A stretch of 64,000 nucleotides of DNA from Nitrospira sp. (GCA_013140455.1 JABFSU010000024.1:35540-99539); one strand, 5' to 3'. Positions 34,762 through 44,298 are shown, counted from the stretch's first letter. Notes: a model not told the origin generated them from the sequence alone. Numbers and translations are program-made.

Positions 34762-36039
34762 GTGTCGCAGTTGTCGATCTGGAAATGGATGAAGATCGAG
34801 CCGGAGGAGCGAGTGCCGCTGCTCTGGTCGTTCATCTATTTCTTCTGCCTGCTCTGCGGCTATTACATGCTGAGGCCGGTGCGCGATGAAATGGCCATTG
34901 AAGGCGGCGTGCAGCATTTGCCCTGGATGATGACCGGGACGTTTCTCACGCTCCTCATTGCTACGCCTCTGTTTGGGTTCTTGTCGGCCCGGCTTCCGCG
35001 TGCGCGACTCATGCTGTCGGTCTATGTCTTTTTCATCAGTCATCTGCTGCTGTTTTTTGCGGCCATGACAGCTCAGTGGCATCTGGAATGGATTGCCCGG
35101 GCGTTCTTTATCTGGCTCTCGGTGTTCAATCTGTTTGTGGTCTCCGTGTTTTGGAGTTTCATGGCCGACGTGTTTTCTCCTGCGCAGGGCGTTCGGCTAT
35201 TCGGTGTGATTGCCGCGGGTGGGAGTCTGGGTGCGATCGCAGGCCCATTGGCGACAACGGGGATCACCTACGTATGGCCTATTCCTGTGTTGATGTTGGT
35301 TTCGGCGGGATGGCTGGCGCTGTGCGGGGGCTGTATCGCTCGACTGGACCGGTGGGCCGCCGCCCACACAACTCGGGGGAAGATCGAGGGGGACGTGCCC
35401 TTGGGCGGCAGTATGTGGGCAGGAATTCGTGCAGTCGCGGCGTCTCCCTATCTCCTGGGCATCTGTGCGTATCTCTTTCTTCTCACGATGTCGGCGACGG
35501 TGTTGTACATGGAACAGACTGCTTTGGTGGGGCGTGAGATTCCCACGCCTGAAGCCCGGACTCGTCTGTTTGCCGGGATGGACCTGATCGTGAATGTGCT
35601 GACCTTCGTGACGCAGGTCTTGGTCACAAATCGGCTGGTACTCCGCTTTGGGCTTGGGGTGGCCCTGCTCGTACTGCCGGTCGTCACGGTCGTCGGCTTT
35701 GCTGCCGTTGTGGTCAGTCCCGTACTGCCGGTCTTTCTGTCGCTTACGGTTGCGCGGCGGGTTGGAGAATATGCCATTGCCAAGCCGGCGCGCGAGGTGC
35801 TGTTTACGGTGTTGAACCGGGAGGACAAGTACAAGGCCAAGAATTTCATCGATACCGCCGTATCTCGAGGCGGCGATGCCTCGACCGGCTGGCTGGTGTC
35901 TGGGGTCAAAGCCTTGGGGGCGACGACCGGCATCGTGGCCGGAGTGCTTGTGCCGATGATGCTGCTCTGGGGCTGGATCGGGTGGCGACTGGGTAGGCAG
36001 GGATCTATGCTGCAACGCGCGCTCCCGACGCCTCGATAG
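34762..36039 (+). CDS. ATP/ADP carrier-like (NTP/NDP exchange) membrane transporter
   Basis: A 425-residue membrane protein with about 11-12 hydrophobic spans. The opening [20 protein letters not shown] and [19 protein letters not shown] match a bacterial family related to nucleotide (ATP/ADP) carriers, usually annotated as MFS transporters. The conserved RPxRDEM pair and [14 protein letters not shown] near the C-terminus support this. GTG at 34762 has GGAGGA four bases upstream. The substrate is not known; most free-living members are not true energy parasites' carriers. Upstream region is divergent from ltaE. Confidence 0.75.
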   Translation: MSQLSIWKWMKIEPEERVPLLWSFIYFFCLLCGYYMLRPVRDEMAIEGGVQHLPWMMTGTFLTLLIATPLFGFLSARLPRARLMLSVYVFFISHLLLFFAAMTAQWHLEWIARAFFIWLSVFNLFVVSVFWSFMADVFSPAQGVRLFGVIAAGGSLGAIAGPLATTGITYVWPIPVLMLVSAGWLALCGGCIARLDRWAAAHTTRGKIEGDVPLGGSMWAGIRAVAASPYLLGICAYLFLLTMSATVLYMEQTALVGREIPTPEARTRLFAGMDLIVNVLTFVTQVLVTNRLVLRFGLGVALLVLPVVTVVGFAAVVVSPVLPVFLSLTVARRVGEYAIAKPAREVLFTVLNREDKYKAKNFIDTAVSRGGDASTGWLVSGVKALGATTGIVAGVLVPMMLLWGWIGWRLGRQGSMLQRALPTPR

Positions 36040-36048
36040 AAGGTCGTC

Positions 36049-36078
36049 TTTACTCCCTAAAAAATCGCATGTTATAGT
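36049..36078 (+). promoter_or_regulatory. Candidate promoter of proA-like gene
   Basis: TTTACT at 36049-36054 and TATAGT at 36073-36078 with an 18-base spacer, 41 bp before the ATG. The -10 is close to consensus. Confidence 0.42.
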
Positions 36079-36118
36079 CGCACGCTCGCGCGACGGTTCA
36101 TTTCTCACGGGGGGTCAC

Positions 36119-37486
36119 ATGCCGGAAGTTCCCGTTAAGATGTACATCGATAAGTTGTTGAAATCGTGCCGCGATGTGCAGCGTCCGATGGCGCTGATTT
36201 CCGGCCCCGTGAAGGATCGCGCGCTGCGTGCCATGGCGGATCGGTTGCAAGCGGATGAGGAGCAGATTTTTGCCGCGAACGTGCTGGATGTCGATGCCGT
36301 GGGGAAGACGCTGCTTGGGGAAGGGTTGCGGGGAGAGCGGGTGAAAGAAGCGGTCACGCGCGTGCGGATGATGCCGGATGATGTGAAGGAGCTGGCCGAG
36401 CGTCTTCGTCTGATCGCTGATTTGCCGGATCCGGTTGGTGCGGTGACCAAGCGATGGGAGCGGCCTGATGGATTGCAAGTAAGCCGGGTCCGCGTGCCGC
36501 TCGGGGTGGTCGGCGTGATTTCAGAGTTGAAACCGTTGATCACGGTGGAGTCCTTGGCTCTCTGCCTCAAGTCCGGGAACGTCTGTGTCTTTCGTCCAGC
36601 GTTCGAGTGGAGTCGGACGCATCAAGCCATTGAATCGCGCATGCGTGAAGAGGCGGAGCGTGCAGGAATTCCCGTGGGTGCCTGGTTATTGGTCGACCGG
36701 CCCGAGAAGGAAGTGGCGCTGGAAATCATGCGCGCCGGGAAGAGCGTGGATGCGATTGTGCCCCGCGGCGGACCCGGCCTTCGCAAAGCCATGCATGAGC
36801 AGGCAAAAATGCCGATCCTCTGTTACGACTACGGGATCAGCCATGCTTACGTCGATGCGGATGTGGATATCCCGATCGCGCAGAACGTCGTCATCAATTC
36901 AAAAATTCAGCATGCGACGTCCACCAATTCTATCGATACTCTGTTGGTGCAGCAGGGGATGGCGCGGCCGTTCCTGGCGGCGCTCATTCGCCGTCTGCTT
37001 GAAGAATATAAGATTCAGGTGATCGGCTGTCCGAAAACCGTGGCGCTCATGGGGCAAATGGCGATGACCGGACATGAAGCGGTCACTCCGGCCACCGATG
37101 AAGACTGGGACCGGCAGTTCCAGTCACCGGTGTTGGCGATCAAGATGGTGGCAGATCTCGATGAGGCGCTCGCACATATTGCCGACCATGGTCCCTGTCT
37201 GACGGCAGTGATTGCCACGTCCGACTATAATTCCGCGATGCGGTTTTCGCGTGAGGTGGATGCGACAGCAGTAATGGTCAACGCCTCCACTCGTCTCAAC
37301 TCCGGCGACGGGTATGGGATGGGGCCGGATATCGGTCTCAATCTGTCCCGCGTGCAGGCCAAAGGGCCGATCGGGCTCGAACAGCTGACGAACGAGAAGT
37401 ATGTGGCGTTCGGCGGCGGGCAGTTGCGCCATCCGCATCCGGTGCCGGATACGTACGAAGATGCCATCATGCTGAAGCGCGCTTAG
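36119..37486 (+). CDS. Divergent ProA-like (gamma-glutamyl phosphate reductase family) protein lacking the catalytic Cys
   Basis: A 455-residue protein clearly of the ProA family by segments SVDAIVPRGGPGLRK, DATAVMVNASTRLNSGDGY and KGPIGLEQLTNEKYVAFG. The catalytic site, normally KTQRPSTCNTVETLLV, reads KIQHATSTNSIDTLLV: the cysteine is replaced by threonine (Thr269). The substrate-binding EARP motif is also altered to ELKP. It is longer than the usual 417 residues. It therefore may not perform the standard reduction. Annotated proA in pipelines would be an over-call. No proB is adjacent. A regulatory or alternate-substrate role is inferred. The 3' end meets a palindromic element. Confidence 0.8.
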   Translation: MPEVPVKMYIDKLLKSCRDVQRPMALISGPVKDRALRAMADRLQADEEQIFAANVLDVDAVGKTLLGEGLRGERVKEAVTRVRMMPDDVKELAERLRLIADLPDPVGAVTKRWERPDGLQVSRVRVPLGVVGVISELKPLITVESLALCLKSGNVCVFRPAFEWSRTHQAIESRMREEAERAGIPVGAWLLVDRPEKEVALEIMRAGKSVDAIVPRGGPGLRKAMHEQAKMPILCYDYGISHAYVDADVDIPIAQNVVINSKIQHATSTNSIDTLLVQQGMARPFLAALIRRLLEEYKIQVIGCPKTVALMGQMAMTGHEAVTPATDEDWDRQFQSPVLAIKMVADLDEALAHIADHGPCLTAVIATSDYNSAMRFSREVDATAVMVNASTRLNSGDGYGMGPDIGLNLSRVQAKGPIGLEQLTNEKYVAFGGGQLRHPHPVPDTYEDAIMLKRA

Positions 37487-37610
37487 CAGGATGCTGAAAA
37501 CGCCTGCCAGCGGCGTTCTCGCGGCGCGCAGGGCTCCACGTACTGCTGAGAGTACGCGTCGCCTCCGCGCTGGCTGCGGCCTTGCTGGACAGCCATTTTG
37601 AGCATCCTGC
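37486..37610. repeat. 125-bp palindromic miniature element (MITE/REP-like)
   Basis: Terminal inverted repeats GCAGGATGCT (37486-37495) and AGCATCCTGC (37601-37610), continuing imperfectly inward, with a central palindrome CGTACTGCTGAGAGTACG. The whole is one imperfect hairpin of the same design as the element at 9923. The left end overlaps the last base of the upstream stop codon. No protein encoded. Confidence 0.7.
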
Positions 37611-37653
37611 CTGTTGTTCGTACGGCCCGCCGATCTTGTTCTGCTGACCAGGT

Positions 37654-38838
37654 ATGTCGACCGATTCTCTGCACGATCAACTTTATGCCCACCTGGCCCA
37701 ATGGGGCCTTCGATCGTTCTCGTCCGATGCGGACTACTTCGCCTGGCAGCGAGCGACGCTGTCGGCGGCGGAGCTGAATCGGCTCAATGCGCAGGTCGAG
37801 CGGAAGCGCAGCGGCGATCGTCAGGACGAAATCGCCTTCTACGATCTGACGGCGGAACTTCATATTCTTCCCGTCCTCTATAGCCAACGCTACGAGTATT
37901 TCATGGAGATCGGCCGCCGGGTGCTGCCTCGAATTGGCGCGGCGACCACGGTCTTAGATTATGGCTGTGGGGTGGGGATTCTCACCACATTCTATGCGCG
38001 GCGTTGTCCAGAGACGCAGTTTGTGGGAATCGATCGCTCGCCCGGGTCTATTGCCGTGGCGCAATCGAAAGCTCATGCGCTGGGGCTGCCCAATGTCCGC
38101 TTCGAGTGCCGTGATGTGGAAGTCGAAGTGCTTCGCGGATCGTACGATCGAATCATTGCAACTCATGCGCTGGTTCAAGCTGAGCAGGATCCGGGAATGC
38201 CGAGTCGTGACTGGACCACGTTTGAGCGGGCGCGGGATGAACAGCAACAGGCCGCGTTTGAGCAGCGAACCGGTATCGATGTGCGACTCGATCAGCTCAG
38301 CGAGGCGCTCAGTCCGGGCGGATGCATGGTCATTTTTGAGAAGACGCGCCAACTTGCCCGGCTGGTGCCGTTTCAACGGGCGCTGGCGCGACGGGGCCTG
38401 CAATTGGTCGAGCCTCCTGAACCGATTCGGTATCGCCTCGTCGAGGAGGTCGCTGACGACGGGCCGTTCTATGTGGTGCAAAAGGGGAGTGCCAGTCCTT
38501 TCGCATGGAACGAAGCGCCGGAACCTGACGAAGGCGTGCCGTTCAATCGAGCGATGCTTCGATCAGTTCCACATGATCCGGATCCGGACATACCACTGTA
38601 CGAAAATCATTGGCCGTCAGCGCAGCAGGTGTGGGGATCGCTTGTCGGTCGTCTGGTACAGCAGGAAGAGACTCGCCGGGAGCCCGATGGTAGGCAACTA
38701 CATGTCGAACTCGGATCGGCCGAAGGCCTGGTCTATCTCTACTGTGCAAACACGTTTGATCAGCGGCAACTCATTCTGGTCGAGGGAAGCCGCAAGGGAA
38801 TGCTCGATTCGTACTATCGCGAGATTCTCTCTTCCTGA
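37654..38838 (+). CDS. SAM-dependent methyltransferase, two-part protein
   Basis: A 394-residue protein. Class I methyltransferase motif I VLDYGCGVGI (about 107-116), followed by FVGIDRSPGSIAVAQSKA and motif IV-like YDRIIATHAL. The C-terminal third (about 260-394) is a separate domain with Trp- and Glu-rich strands (YENHWPSAQQVWGSLVGR) and no recognised motif. Substrate unknown. The start ATG follows a weak ribosome site, and the palindromic element lies 44 bp upstream. Confidence 0.75.
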   Translation: MSTDSLHDQLYAHLAQWGLRSFSSDADYFAWQRATLSAAELNRLNAQVERKRSGDRQDEIAFYDLTAELHILPVLYSQRYEYFMEIGRRVLPRIGAATTVLDYGCGVGILTTFYARRCPETQFVGIDRSPGSIAVAQSKAHALGLPNVRFECRDVEVEVLRGSYDRIIATHALVQAEQDPGMPSRDWTTFERARDEQQQAAFEQRTGIDVRLDQLSEALSPGGCMVIFEKTRQLARLVPFQRALARRGLQLVEPPEPIRYRLVEEVADDGPFYVVQKGSASPFAWNEAPEPDEGVPFNRAMLRSVPHDPDPDIPLYENHWPSAQQVWGSLVGRLVQQEETRREPDGRQLHVELGSAEGLVYLYCANTFDQRQLILVEGSRKGMLDSYYREILSS

Positions 38839-38949
38839 GTGTATCTGACAGGCTGACATTCGGGCCGGTGGATTTTGGATTTCCTCGTACTGTGTGGTTG
38901 GCGAACGCCAGGGGGATTGCGCTAGAATGCGGGCCTCTAAGGAGGGTGC

Positions 38950-40308
38950 ATGGAACAGCCGGAAATCGAGCAGTCATCTCACGACGACCTCATTCACAAG
39001 TTGCATGAGCGTCCGCAGATTCCGTTGACGGAGTGGCTGCGGGTGCCGGCCCATGTGCACTACAAGGCATTTCGTATGGCCGATCCTCCGACACAGCGTC
39101 CGGCGAGCCGTGAAGAGTTTCGCCGTCTGGTTGAATCGTTTCAGATGGCGCCGAACCATACGGTGTTGCGGGAGACGTTCGGCTATGCGGTGAAGGTCGC
39201 GGCCAACGGGGATCGCTTGATCGTCGTGTGGCAGGCGCATACGGAATATTACAGTTATCAATTATGGCATCTGCCGGGAACGTCAGGCAGCCAGCTCACG
39301 TTCGGGCCGTTGACCTTTCCGGACTATCGGTTCTCAATCACCCCGTTGGGGACTGAAGTCTGCCGGTTGGATATTGTGCTGAGAGCCGAGGCGGTTCCAT
39401 CGCGTGACGATTTACATCAGATGCTGCCGGGCCCGGTGGCCTATGGCAGTCGGATTTTCGACGACGAGACGACGGTGGTGACCAGTTTTACGCCCGATGA
39501 ACATCGGCGGGAGCGGTATCTGGTGAGTGTCGGGTCCACGCGGATCGATGTGTCGCATATCAAGAATATCGTGGATGCGGTGGTGCGGATCGAGACCTAT
39601 TATCACTTGCTCCTCATGCAGAAACCGCTGTTTTCAGCCGCGATCGATTCGGTCTACACGTTCGAGCAAGTCCATCTGAAACAGCGCGAGATCATCACCA
39701 GTCACATTAGCCACGCCGATGCGCTGGCGTTGCAGCGGTGGTTGAACAGTTTGACGCAAGATCTGTTGAAGACCAATCGGTTGGCCGGGAAGCTCCATTT
39801 TGAATTATCGGCCGCGGTGCCGTACGACAAGATTGTGCATGCCACGCTCGCATCCATGGTCGAGCGGCCCTATGCGCCGCATCGGCCGCTTTCGGATTAC
39901 ATCCTGAGCGGTGTGACCGGCGTAGCGGACGGGTATCAGCAGTTGTTGAGGCGGATTGAGACGCTGAGCAGCGGGTTTGAGGGGATGATTGCCATCATCC
40001 GGACCCGTGTCGATTTGATGCTGGAGTCTCAGAATCTGGCGTTACTGATGAGTGTCGACAAGACGACAAAGAGTCAGGCGATACTGCAGCATACCGTCGA
40101 AGGGCTGTCGGTGATCGTGATCGCGTACTATCTCAGCGGGCTTGCCGGATATATTTTTAAGGGCCTCCATGAAATGGGGTGGATGCATAACCCGAATGTG
40201 GCGTCTGCCGTGTTCGTCCCGGTTGCCGTCGGCCTTGCCTTCCTCATCACCACGCTGAGCCGGAAGTACCTTCATAAGAAGCTGCAGACTGAGAAACCTC
40301 ACGCCTAA
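38950..40308 (+). CDS. DUF3422-family membrane protein
   Basis: A 452-residue protein that opens with the family pattern HDDLIHKLHERPQIPLTEWL and has FETFGYAVKVAANG, QAHTEYYSYQLWHLPG. Two hydrophobic segments close to the C-terminus (about 381-403 and 415-436) anchor it in the membrane; the rest is predicted cytoplasmic. DUF3422 proteins are widespread and of unknown function. A strong AAGGAGGG precedes the ATG. A TAGAAT -10-like hexamer lies about 26 bp upstream of the start. Confidence 0.85.
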   Translation: MEQPEIEQSSHDDLIHKLHERPQIPLTEWLRVPAHVHYKAFRMADPPTQRPASREEFRRLVESFQMAPNHTVLRETFGYAVKVAANGDRLIVVWQAHTEYYSYQLWHLPGTSGSQLTFGPLTFPDYRFSITPLGTEVCRLDIVLRAEAVPSRDDLHQMLPGPVAYGSRIFDDETTVVTSFTPDEHRRERYLVSVGSTRIDVSHIKNIVDAVVRIETYYHLLLMQKPLFSAAIDSVYTFEQVHLKQREIITSHISHADALALQRWLNSLTQDLLKTNRLAGKLHFELSAAVPYDKIVHATLASMVERPYAPHRPLSDYILSGVTGVADGYQQLLRRIETLSSGFEGMIAIIRTRVDLMLESQNLALLMSVDKTTKSQAILQHTVEGLSVIVIAYYLSGLAGYIFKGLHEMGWMHNPNVASAVFVPVAVGLAFLITTLSRKYLHKKLQTEKPHA

Positions 40309-40633
40309 ACGGTCGGGCCGGAGTGTATCGTGACAGGGCGTGAGTGTGCCGATGGTGTGACATTCATTCGGTCCTCAGCACCGGTCTGCGGCCGCCGGCC
40401 ATTGACTCTGCCCCGGTGGCCCTGTAGGGTGTAATTGACGTAGCGAGCCTCGTCGACTGTCCCATCTCTCGCGCCTCCCTCCTTGCGATGTTCCTGCGCG
40501 TCTGATTCTCCGGTCTCCGCCGCTTTTACGCCGGTACTTCCGTCTCTAATGATCCAATGCGGTCGCGCATTGCGCCCGTCGTCTGTTTCCTGCAGATGCC
40601 GGGGTTGACTATCCACATACCAAGGGGGACCCG
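40309..40633. other. 325-bp intergenic region
   Basis: Holds a long minus-strand open frame (to 40616) that has no ribosome site and a composition unlike a protein. The AAGGGGG ribosome site of the CsbD-like gene is at its right end. Otherwise I see nothing specific. Confidence 0.45.
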
Positions 40634-40876
40634 ATGAATCAGGAACAGTTCGGACAATTTTGGTTACAACTGAAGAAACCGCTCAAGACAACGTGGGGCA
40701 AGATCACAGACGAAGATCTCGTCGAGATCGCGGGCGATGTGGCGAAGTTCGGCACGGTGCTCCAGAAGCGGTATGGGGAAGTGCAGAAAGAAGAAGTCAG
40801 CACCTGGGCGAATCGCCGCTATTCGACGTGGACCGGTAACTATATCGGCTATAAGGATCCTGAACCGAAGGCGTAG
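40634..40876 (+). CDS. CsbD-like stress protein
   Basis: An 80-residue hydrophilic protein: NQEQFGQFWLQLKKPLKTTWGKIT-type opening (residues 2-25), followed by DEDLVEIAGDVAKFGTVLQK and a Tyr/Trp-rich tail. The family is induced by general stress in studied bacteria, with unknown biochemistry. AAGGGGG precedes the ATG. It opens a run of small stress-like genes that ends near 49.9 kb. Confidence 0.78.
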   Translation: MNQEQFGQFWLQLKKPLKTTWGKITDEDLVEIAGDVAKFGTVLQKRYGEVQKEEVSTWANRRYSTWTGNYIGYKDPEPKA

Positions 40877-40954
40877 CGCTTGCCGGTGAGCCGTTGTCTC
40901 TTACTCGGTTGAGAGCCAACTCAGTGAGTCCAACCAAACGGGAGGCGGTATACC

Positions 40955-41299
40955 ATGAAAAAAATCGTGATCAATACGAGTAATGAAGAGTTCTGTGTGA
41001 GCCATAAAGCTTTCATGCGTTTGCGCGAATTGGGACAAGTTGAAGCCTTGGGTGAGGCAAATCCTGGTGTCTATTGGCCGAACGCGGCCGCCGTTCGGGA
41101 GCCCAGCCTGAATCAGTGCGGTAGACTGATTCCGCGGGATGATCAGCATCTCGTGCGGGTCGTTGAGGAACTGGCCTCTGAAGCGAACGGGCATTGTGCC
41201 GAGTTGAAGGTCGTGTCCATTCCGGACGATGTGAAATGGCAAATTCAGAATGTGGGTGGCCAGGAACGGATCAGCGAGGTCCATCGCACGTGGTGTTAA
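40955..41299 (+). CDS. Conserved-looking hypothetical protein (114 aa)
   Basis: Begins MKKIVINTSNEEFCVSHKAF, then ALGEANPGVYWPN, NQCGRLIPRDDQHLVRVVEE, and IPDDVKWQIQNVGGQERISE. The alternating pattern suggests a small alpha/beta domain. Sequences of this design occur in other bacteria as I recall, without known function. GGGAGGCGG precedes the start. No membrane segment. Confidence 0.7.
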   Translation: MKKIVINTSNEEFCVSHKAFMRLRELGQVEALGEANPGVYWPNAAAVREPSLNQCGRLIPRDDQHLVRVVEELASEANGHCAELKVVSIPDDVKWQIQNVGGQERISEVHRTWC

Positions 41300-41425
41300 G
41301 AGGCACGGTGTGCCAGCGCCCCCACAGAGGCGCTGCATTACCGGTGGCAGGGCCAGTAATCATCGAAGACCCAGCCGTTGGTCTAGATGCGCCGCATGAG
41401 CCATGAACAGGTGGGAAGTAGGGGA

Positions 41426-41677
41426 ATGATGAAAGACGATGTTCGAAAACCGGTGCCGGAGAAGCAATCGCAGATCTCCCCTGTGCCTCATTCGACGAGT
41501 CCGTATGGCGGGGAGCTGACGTGCAGCGAAGGGCAAGTTGACGACCTCCTTGCAGAGGGCGAATCGACAGAGTCAGAGGAAGAAGACGAAGCGAGCGAAA
41601 CCCTGGAGCAGTCTCTGACGAGCTCTACGGAACGGAAGTCCCTGCCCAGCTCTAAGTCCAACCGGAAGCAGAAGTAG
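41426..41677 (+). CDS. Acidic, probably disordered small protein
   Basis: An 83-residue protein, rich in Glu, Ser and Thr with a Glu-rich centre (TESEEEDEASETLEQS) and a Lys-rich end. GTAGGGGA precedes ATGATG, so 41426 or 41429 is the start. No folded domain is visible. Real expression is uncertain. Confidence 0.45.
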   Translation: MMKDDVRKPVPEKQSQISPVPHSTSPYGGELTCSEGQVDDLLAEGESTESEEEDEASETLEQSLTSSTERKSLPSSKSNRKQK

Positions 41678-41720
41678 CAAGCGCATCAGGTGATGTCGTT
41701 ATAAGTGATGGCCGTTTGCG

Positions 41721-41749
41721 TTGACAGGACGCGATTCGGCCGGTAGCCT
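41721..41749 (+). promoter_or_regulatory. Candidate promoter of methyltransferase gene
   Basis: TTGACA at 41721-41726 and TAGCCT at 41744-41749 with a 17-base spacer, 36 bp before the ATG at 41785. The -35 is perfect; the -10 matches only partly. Confidence 0.35.
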
Positions 41750-41784
41750 GCGTCTACACCGGATTTCACCGAGAACATGCCGTA

Positions 41785-42573
41785 ATGCCCCGTTGGTCCC
41801 TTCCTCAGCACGATTATTGGTCTACGCCTTTTGCCGAATCGTTGTTGCGGCATCTCGATCTGTTTCTCGGCGCTACGGTTCTTGATGTGGCAGGAGGCCA
41901 TGGTATTCCTGCGTTCTACGTGGCCGAGCAGGTTGGTTCCGGCGGGCAGGTGCTCAGTATCGACGTGAGTGCCGGGCAAGTGACGCGCGCGCGATCCATT
42001 CAAAGCTCCCAGCTTCCCTGGCTGCGTTTTGAGTGTGTCGACATGCGCGCGCTTCCGGCTGATCTTCCCGCCTATGATCGCATCATCGGCAATCTGTCCG
42101 TGATGTTCTTTCGCCCGAACCGTTTCGAAGTCATCCAAGGATTAGCGGCTCACCTGAAGCCGGGCGGCCAGATGGTCCTGACCTTTCCGTCCCTCGGCAC
42201 TTTCGATTCCCTATGGCGTCGGGTCGATCAGGAGATGGCGACGCTGGGGCTGCTCACGGAGCGCCGACGTCTCGAAGCCTATATCGCGGAGCGGCCGTCT
42301 GCGGAGGAGGGGAGGGAATGGCTCGATGGAGCCGGCCTCCACCGCATTGAGGTGGCGGAGTATCCCCTGGAGGTCGCGACTGGTCCAGGCCAAGAGCTCT
42401 TGCATCATCCGCTGTTGCGGGGCGGATTCCTCGACGACGTATTTGAATGTTTTGATGATCAACTATTAGCCGAGCGCGTCATGAAGCAGGTATCGGAAGA
42501 TCTCGACGGCGTGCTCCCATTGCTCGCGCAACGCTGCGTGCTCGCCGGTTGGAAGCCAGCTTCCCGAACGTGA
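41785..42573 (+). CDS. SAM-dependent methyltransferase (class I)
   Basis: A 262-residue protein. Motif I VLDVAGGHGIPAFYVAEQ (about 33-50), followed by GGQVLSIDVSAGQVTRA and motif IV-like YDRIIGNLSVMFF, then LKPGGQMVLTFPSL. The opening DYWSTPFAESLLRHLDLFLG is typical of UbiE/MenG-like methyltransferases. Substrate unknown. It is convergent with the first desaturase gene. Confidence 0.82.
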   Translation: MPRWSLPQHDYWSTPFAESLLRHLDLFLGATVLDVAGGHGIPAFYVAEQVGSGGQVLSIDVSAGQVTRARSIQSSQLPWLRFECVDMRALPADLPAYDRIIGNLSVMFFRPNRFEVIQGLAAHLKPGGQMVLTFPSLGTFDSLWRRVDQEMATLGLLTERRRLEAYIAERPSAEEGREWLDGAGLHRIEVAEYPLEVATGPGQELLHHPLLRGGFLDDVFECFDDQLLAERVMKQVSEDLDGVLPLLAQRCVLAGWKPASRT

Positions 42574-42607
42574 AAGGGCGGTGAATAGTAGCCTTCTATT
42601 GTAGGGG

Positions 42608-43465
42608 CTAGCGTGCGGAAGAGGCCGCGGTCCTGAGCGATGAGGCGAGTCCTAGTTTGGACAGCGTGAAGATGAGCCACTTCGATGGGTCGAAGTTATA
42701 CCATCGGGGGCCGTTGCGGTAATCGTTTTGATGCGTGTGGTGGTAGTTGTGGTATCCCTCGCCGAATGTCAGCAAGGATACCCACCAGCTGTCGCGGCTG
42801 GAATCCGCTTGACTATGCGGCTGGCGTCCCCAGAGGTGGCAGACTGAATTGATGCAAAAGGTTGAGTTGAGCACAGCAAAGGCGCGGCCGACGCCAGCGA
42901 GAAGAAAGCATCCCAGCCCGCCCATCCAGCCATTGTAGAGAAATCCCACTGCAAACGTGAGTCCGAGGCCTGAGAGTACGATCATCCAATAGTGGCGATG
43001 TTGCCACATGACAACCGAGTCCTGGCGTAAACGGGACGCATATTTGTCGTTGGCGTTCGCGTCTTTGTAAAACAACCATCCGCAGTGGCTATACCAAAAT
43101 CCCCTGGTCGCATTGTAGGGATCAGCATCCTGATCACAGGCAGCATGGTGTCGGATATGGTCGGCCGCCCACTTCAGGGCAGAGTTTTCAAGCGCCCATC
43201 CGCCGGCGACTAAGAGCACGGCTTTGACCCAATTCGGGCATTCAAAACTGCGGTGCGAAAGCAACCGATGGTAACCCACGGTGATCCCCAGTCCCGTGAC
43301 CACATAGAGTACCCCGAACAGCGTCCAATCCACCCAGCTGTATCCGTAGAAATAGCCGAAGGCCGGCACGCCGATCATTGCAACAGCCGTGACAATAGCG
43401 AAGAGCGCCGTCGTCAGATAGTTTGGGACGGCCGGGTGAGCTGCTGGTGTCGGGGGATTGGTCAT
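42608..43465 (-). CDS. Fatty-acid desaturase (delta-9 SCD-like), copy 1
   Basis: A 285-residue membrane enzyme with three histidine boxes: HRLLSHRSF, ADHIRHHAACDQDADPYNA and EGYHNYHHTHQNDYRN. These coordinate the di-iron centre of stearoyl-type desaturases. Hydrophobic spans lie around 20-70 and 170-210. It introduces double bases in acyl chains to keep membranes fluid. ATG at 43465 has GAGGAAAA upstream. It is strongly similar to the desaturase at 46799 across its length. Confidence 0.9.
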   Translation of the reverse strand: MTNPPTPAAHPAVPNYLTTALFAIVTAVAMIGVPAFGYFYGYSWVDWTLFGVLYVVTGLGITVGYHRLLSHRSFECPNWVKAVLLVAGGWALENSALKWAADHIRHHAACDQDADPYNATRGFWYSHCGWLFYKDANANDKYASRLRQDSVVMWQHRHYWMIVLSGLGLTFAVGFLYNGWMGGLGCFLLAGVGRAFAVLNSTFCINSVCHLWGRQPHSQADSSRDSWWVSLLTFGEGYHNYHHTHQNDYRNGPRWYNFDPSKWLIFTLSKLGLASSLRTAASSAR

Positions 43466-43535
43466 AAGGGATTTTCCTCGTGGGGGGAGGGAGAAGGAGG
43501 AGCGCAGTGATGCGCTCCTCCTCGTATCGACTGAA

Positions 43536-43856
43536 CTAGAACCGGCCGCGCTTCTCGCCGCCGCCACCGAAACGACCGCCGCCTCCGCCACCGCCGCCCG
43601 TGCGCGGTTCTTGGGGCTTGGCTTCGTTGACCGTCAACGGGCGTCCATCCATCTGTGAGCCGTTCAATGCAGTAATAGCTGCCTTGGCTTCTTCTGGGGT
43701 AGACATCTCGACGAAGCCGAAGCCCCGCGATTGTCCCGTAAACTTGTCCGCAATCACGCGCGCAGATTCGACTGTGCCGTGCGCGGCGAACAAGGTGGTG
43801 AGCTGTGATTCAGTTGCCGCATAAGGCAACCCGCCGACATAAAGTTTTGAACCCAT
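43536..43856 (-). CDS. Glycine-rich RRM RNA-binding protein
   Basis: A 106-residue protein consisting of one RRM (about 3-80): RNP2 LYVGGL, RNP1 RGFGFVEM, then a Gly-rich, Arg-flanked tail. Such proteins bind RNA and in cyanobacteria and plants rise in the cold. AAGGAGGAA precedes the ATG. It sits between the first desaturase and further small genes, all on the minus strand. Confidence 0.92.
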   Translation of the reverse strand: MGSKLYVGGLPYAATESQLTTLFAAHGTVESARVIADKFTGQSRGFGFVEMSTPEEAKAAITALNGSQMDGRPLTVNEAKPQEPRTGGGGGGGGRFGGGGEKRGRF

Positions 43857-44109
43857 GGGGGTTCCTCCTTCCGGAAAGTGACATTGTCTGGGACGCGAGA
43901 ACAACTTCCCGAGGGGAAGGAGAGGGCCGAAGACGCTATTCAGTGATGCGGCTTAGGTCAGGCTTCCGATCAGAATCTCGGTGAGAACAACATCGGTGAT
44001 GGGCCGTTCGATCATTATATTCCAAGCGAGGCCCTCCGCTAGGAACAACTGCACACTAACACACCTGTTATGAAATAGCCACTTATCAGGCGAAGGGATG
44101 TTTGAGCGT

Positions 44110-44298
44110 TCAGTTGCTGAATGCCACCGTGGGATCTTGAGGGCCGGCGACCATGCCGGCCAAGTCGGGGTCTTCCTGACTGTCCGAAAGAGCCGAGACA
44201 GATTTTTCGGTCTTGCGTTGAGCCCGGCGCGCATCCTTGTTCTGTTGCCGCTCGTGCCTGGTCTGTTCACGATGGCGTTTCTTGATGGTCGTGCTCAT
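44110..44298 (-). CDS. Small basic/acidic protein, paralog of 49713 gene
   Basis: A 62-residue protein: a basic, charged half (KKRHREQTRHERQQNKDARR) followed by EDPDLAGMVAGPQDP. GGGAGGGAAAT precedes the ATG, which overlaps the upstream stop (ATGA). It resembles the 54-residue protein at 49713 in both halves. Likely a small nucleic-acid- or ribosome-binding protein, by composition only. Confidence 0.62.
   Translation of the reverse strand: MSTTIKKRHREQTRHERQQNKDARRAQRKTEKSVSALSDSQEDPDLAGMVAGPQDPTVAFSN

Noticed and set aside
40305..40616. 103-codon minus-strand frame
   Set aside because: No ribosome site, odd composition; treated as intergenic.
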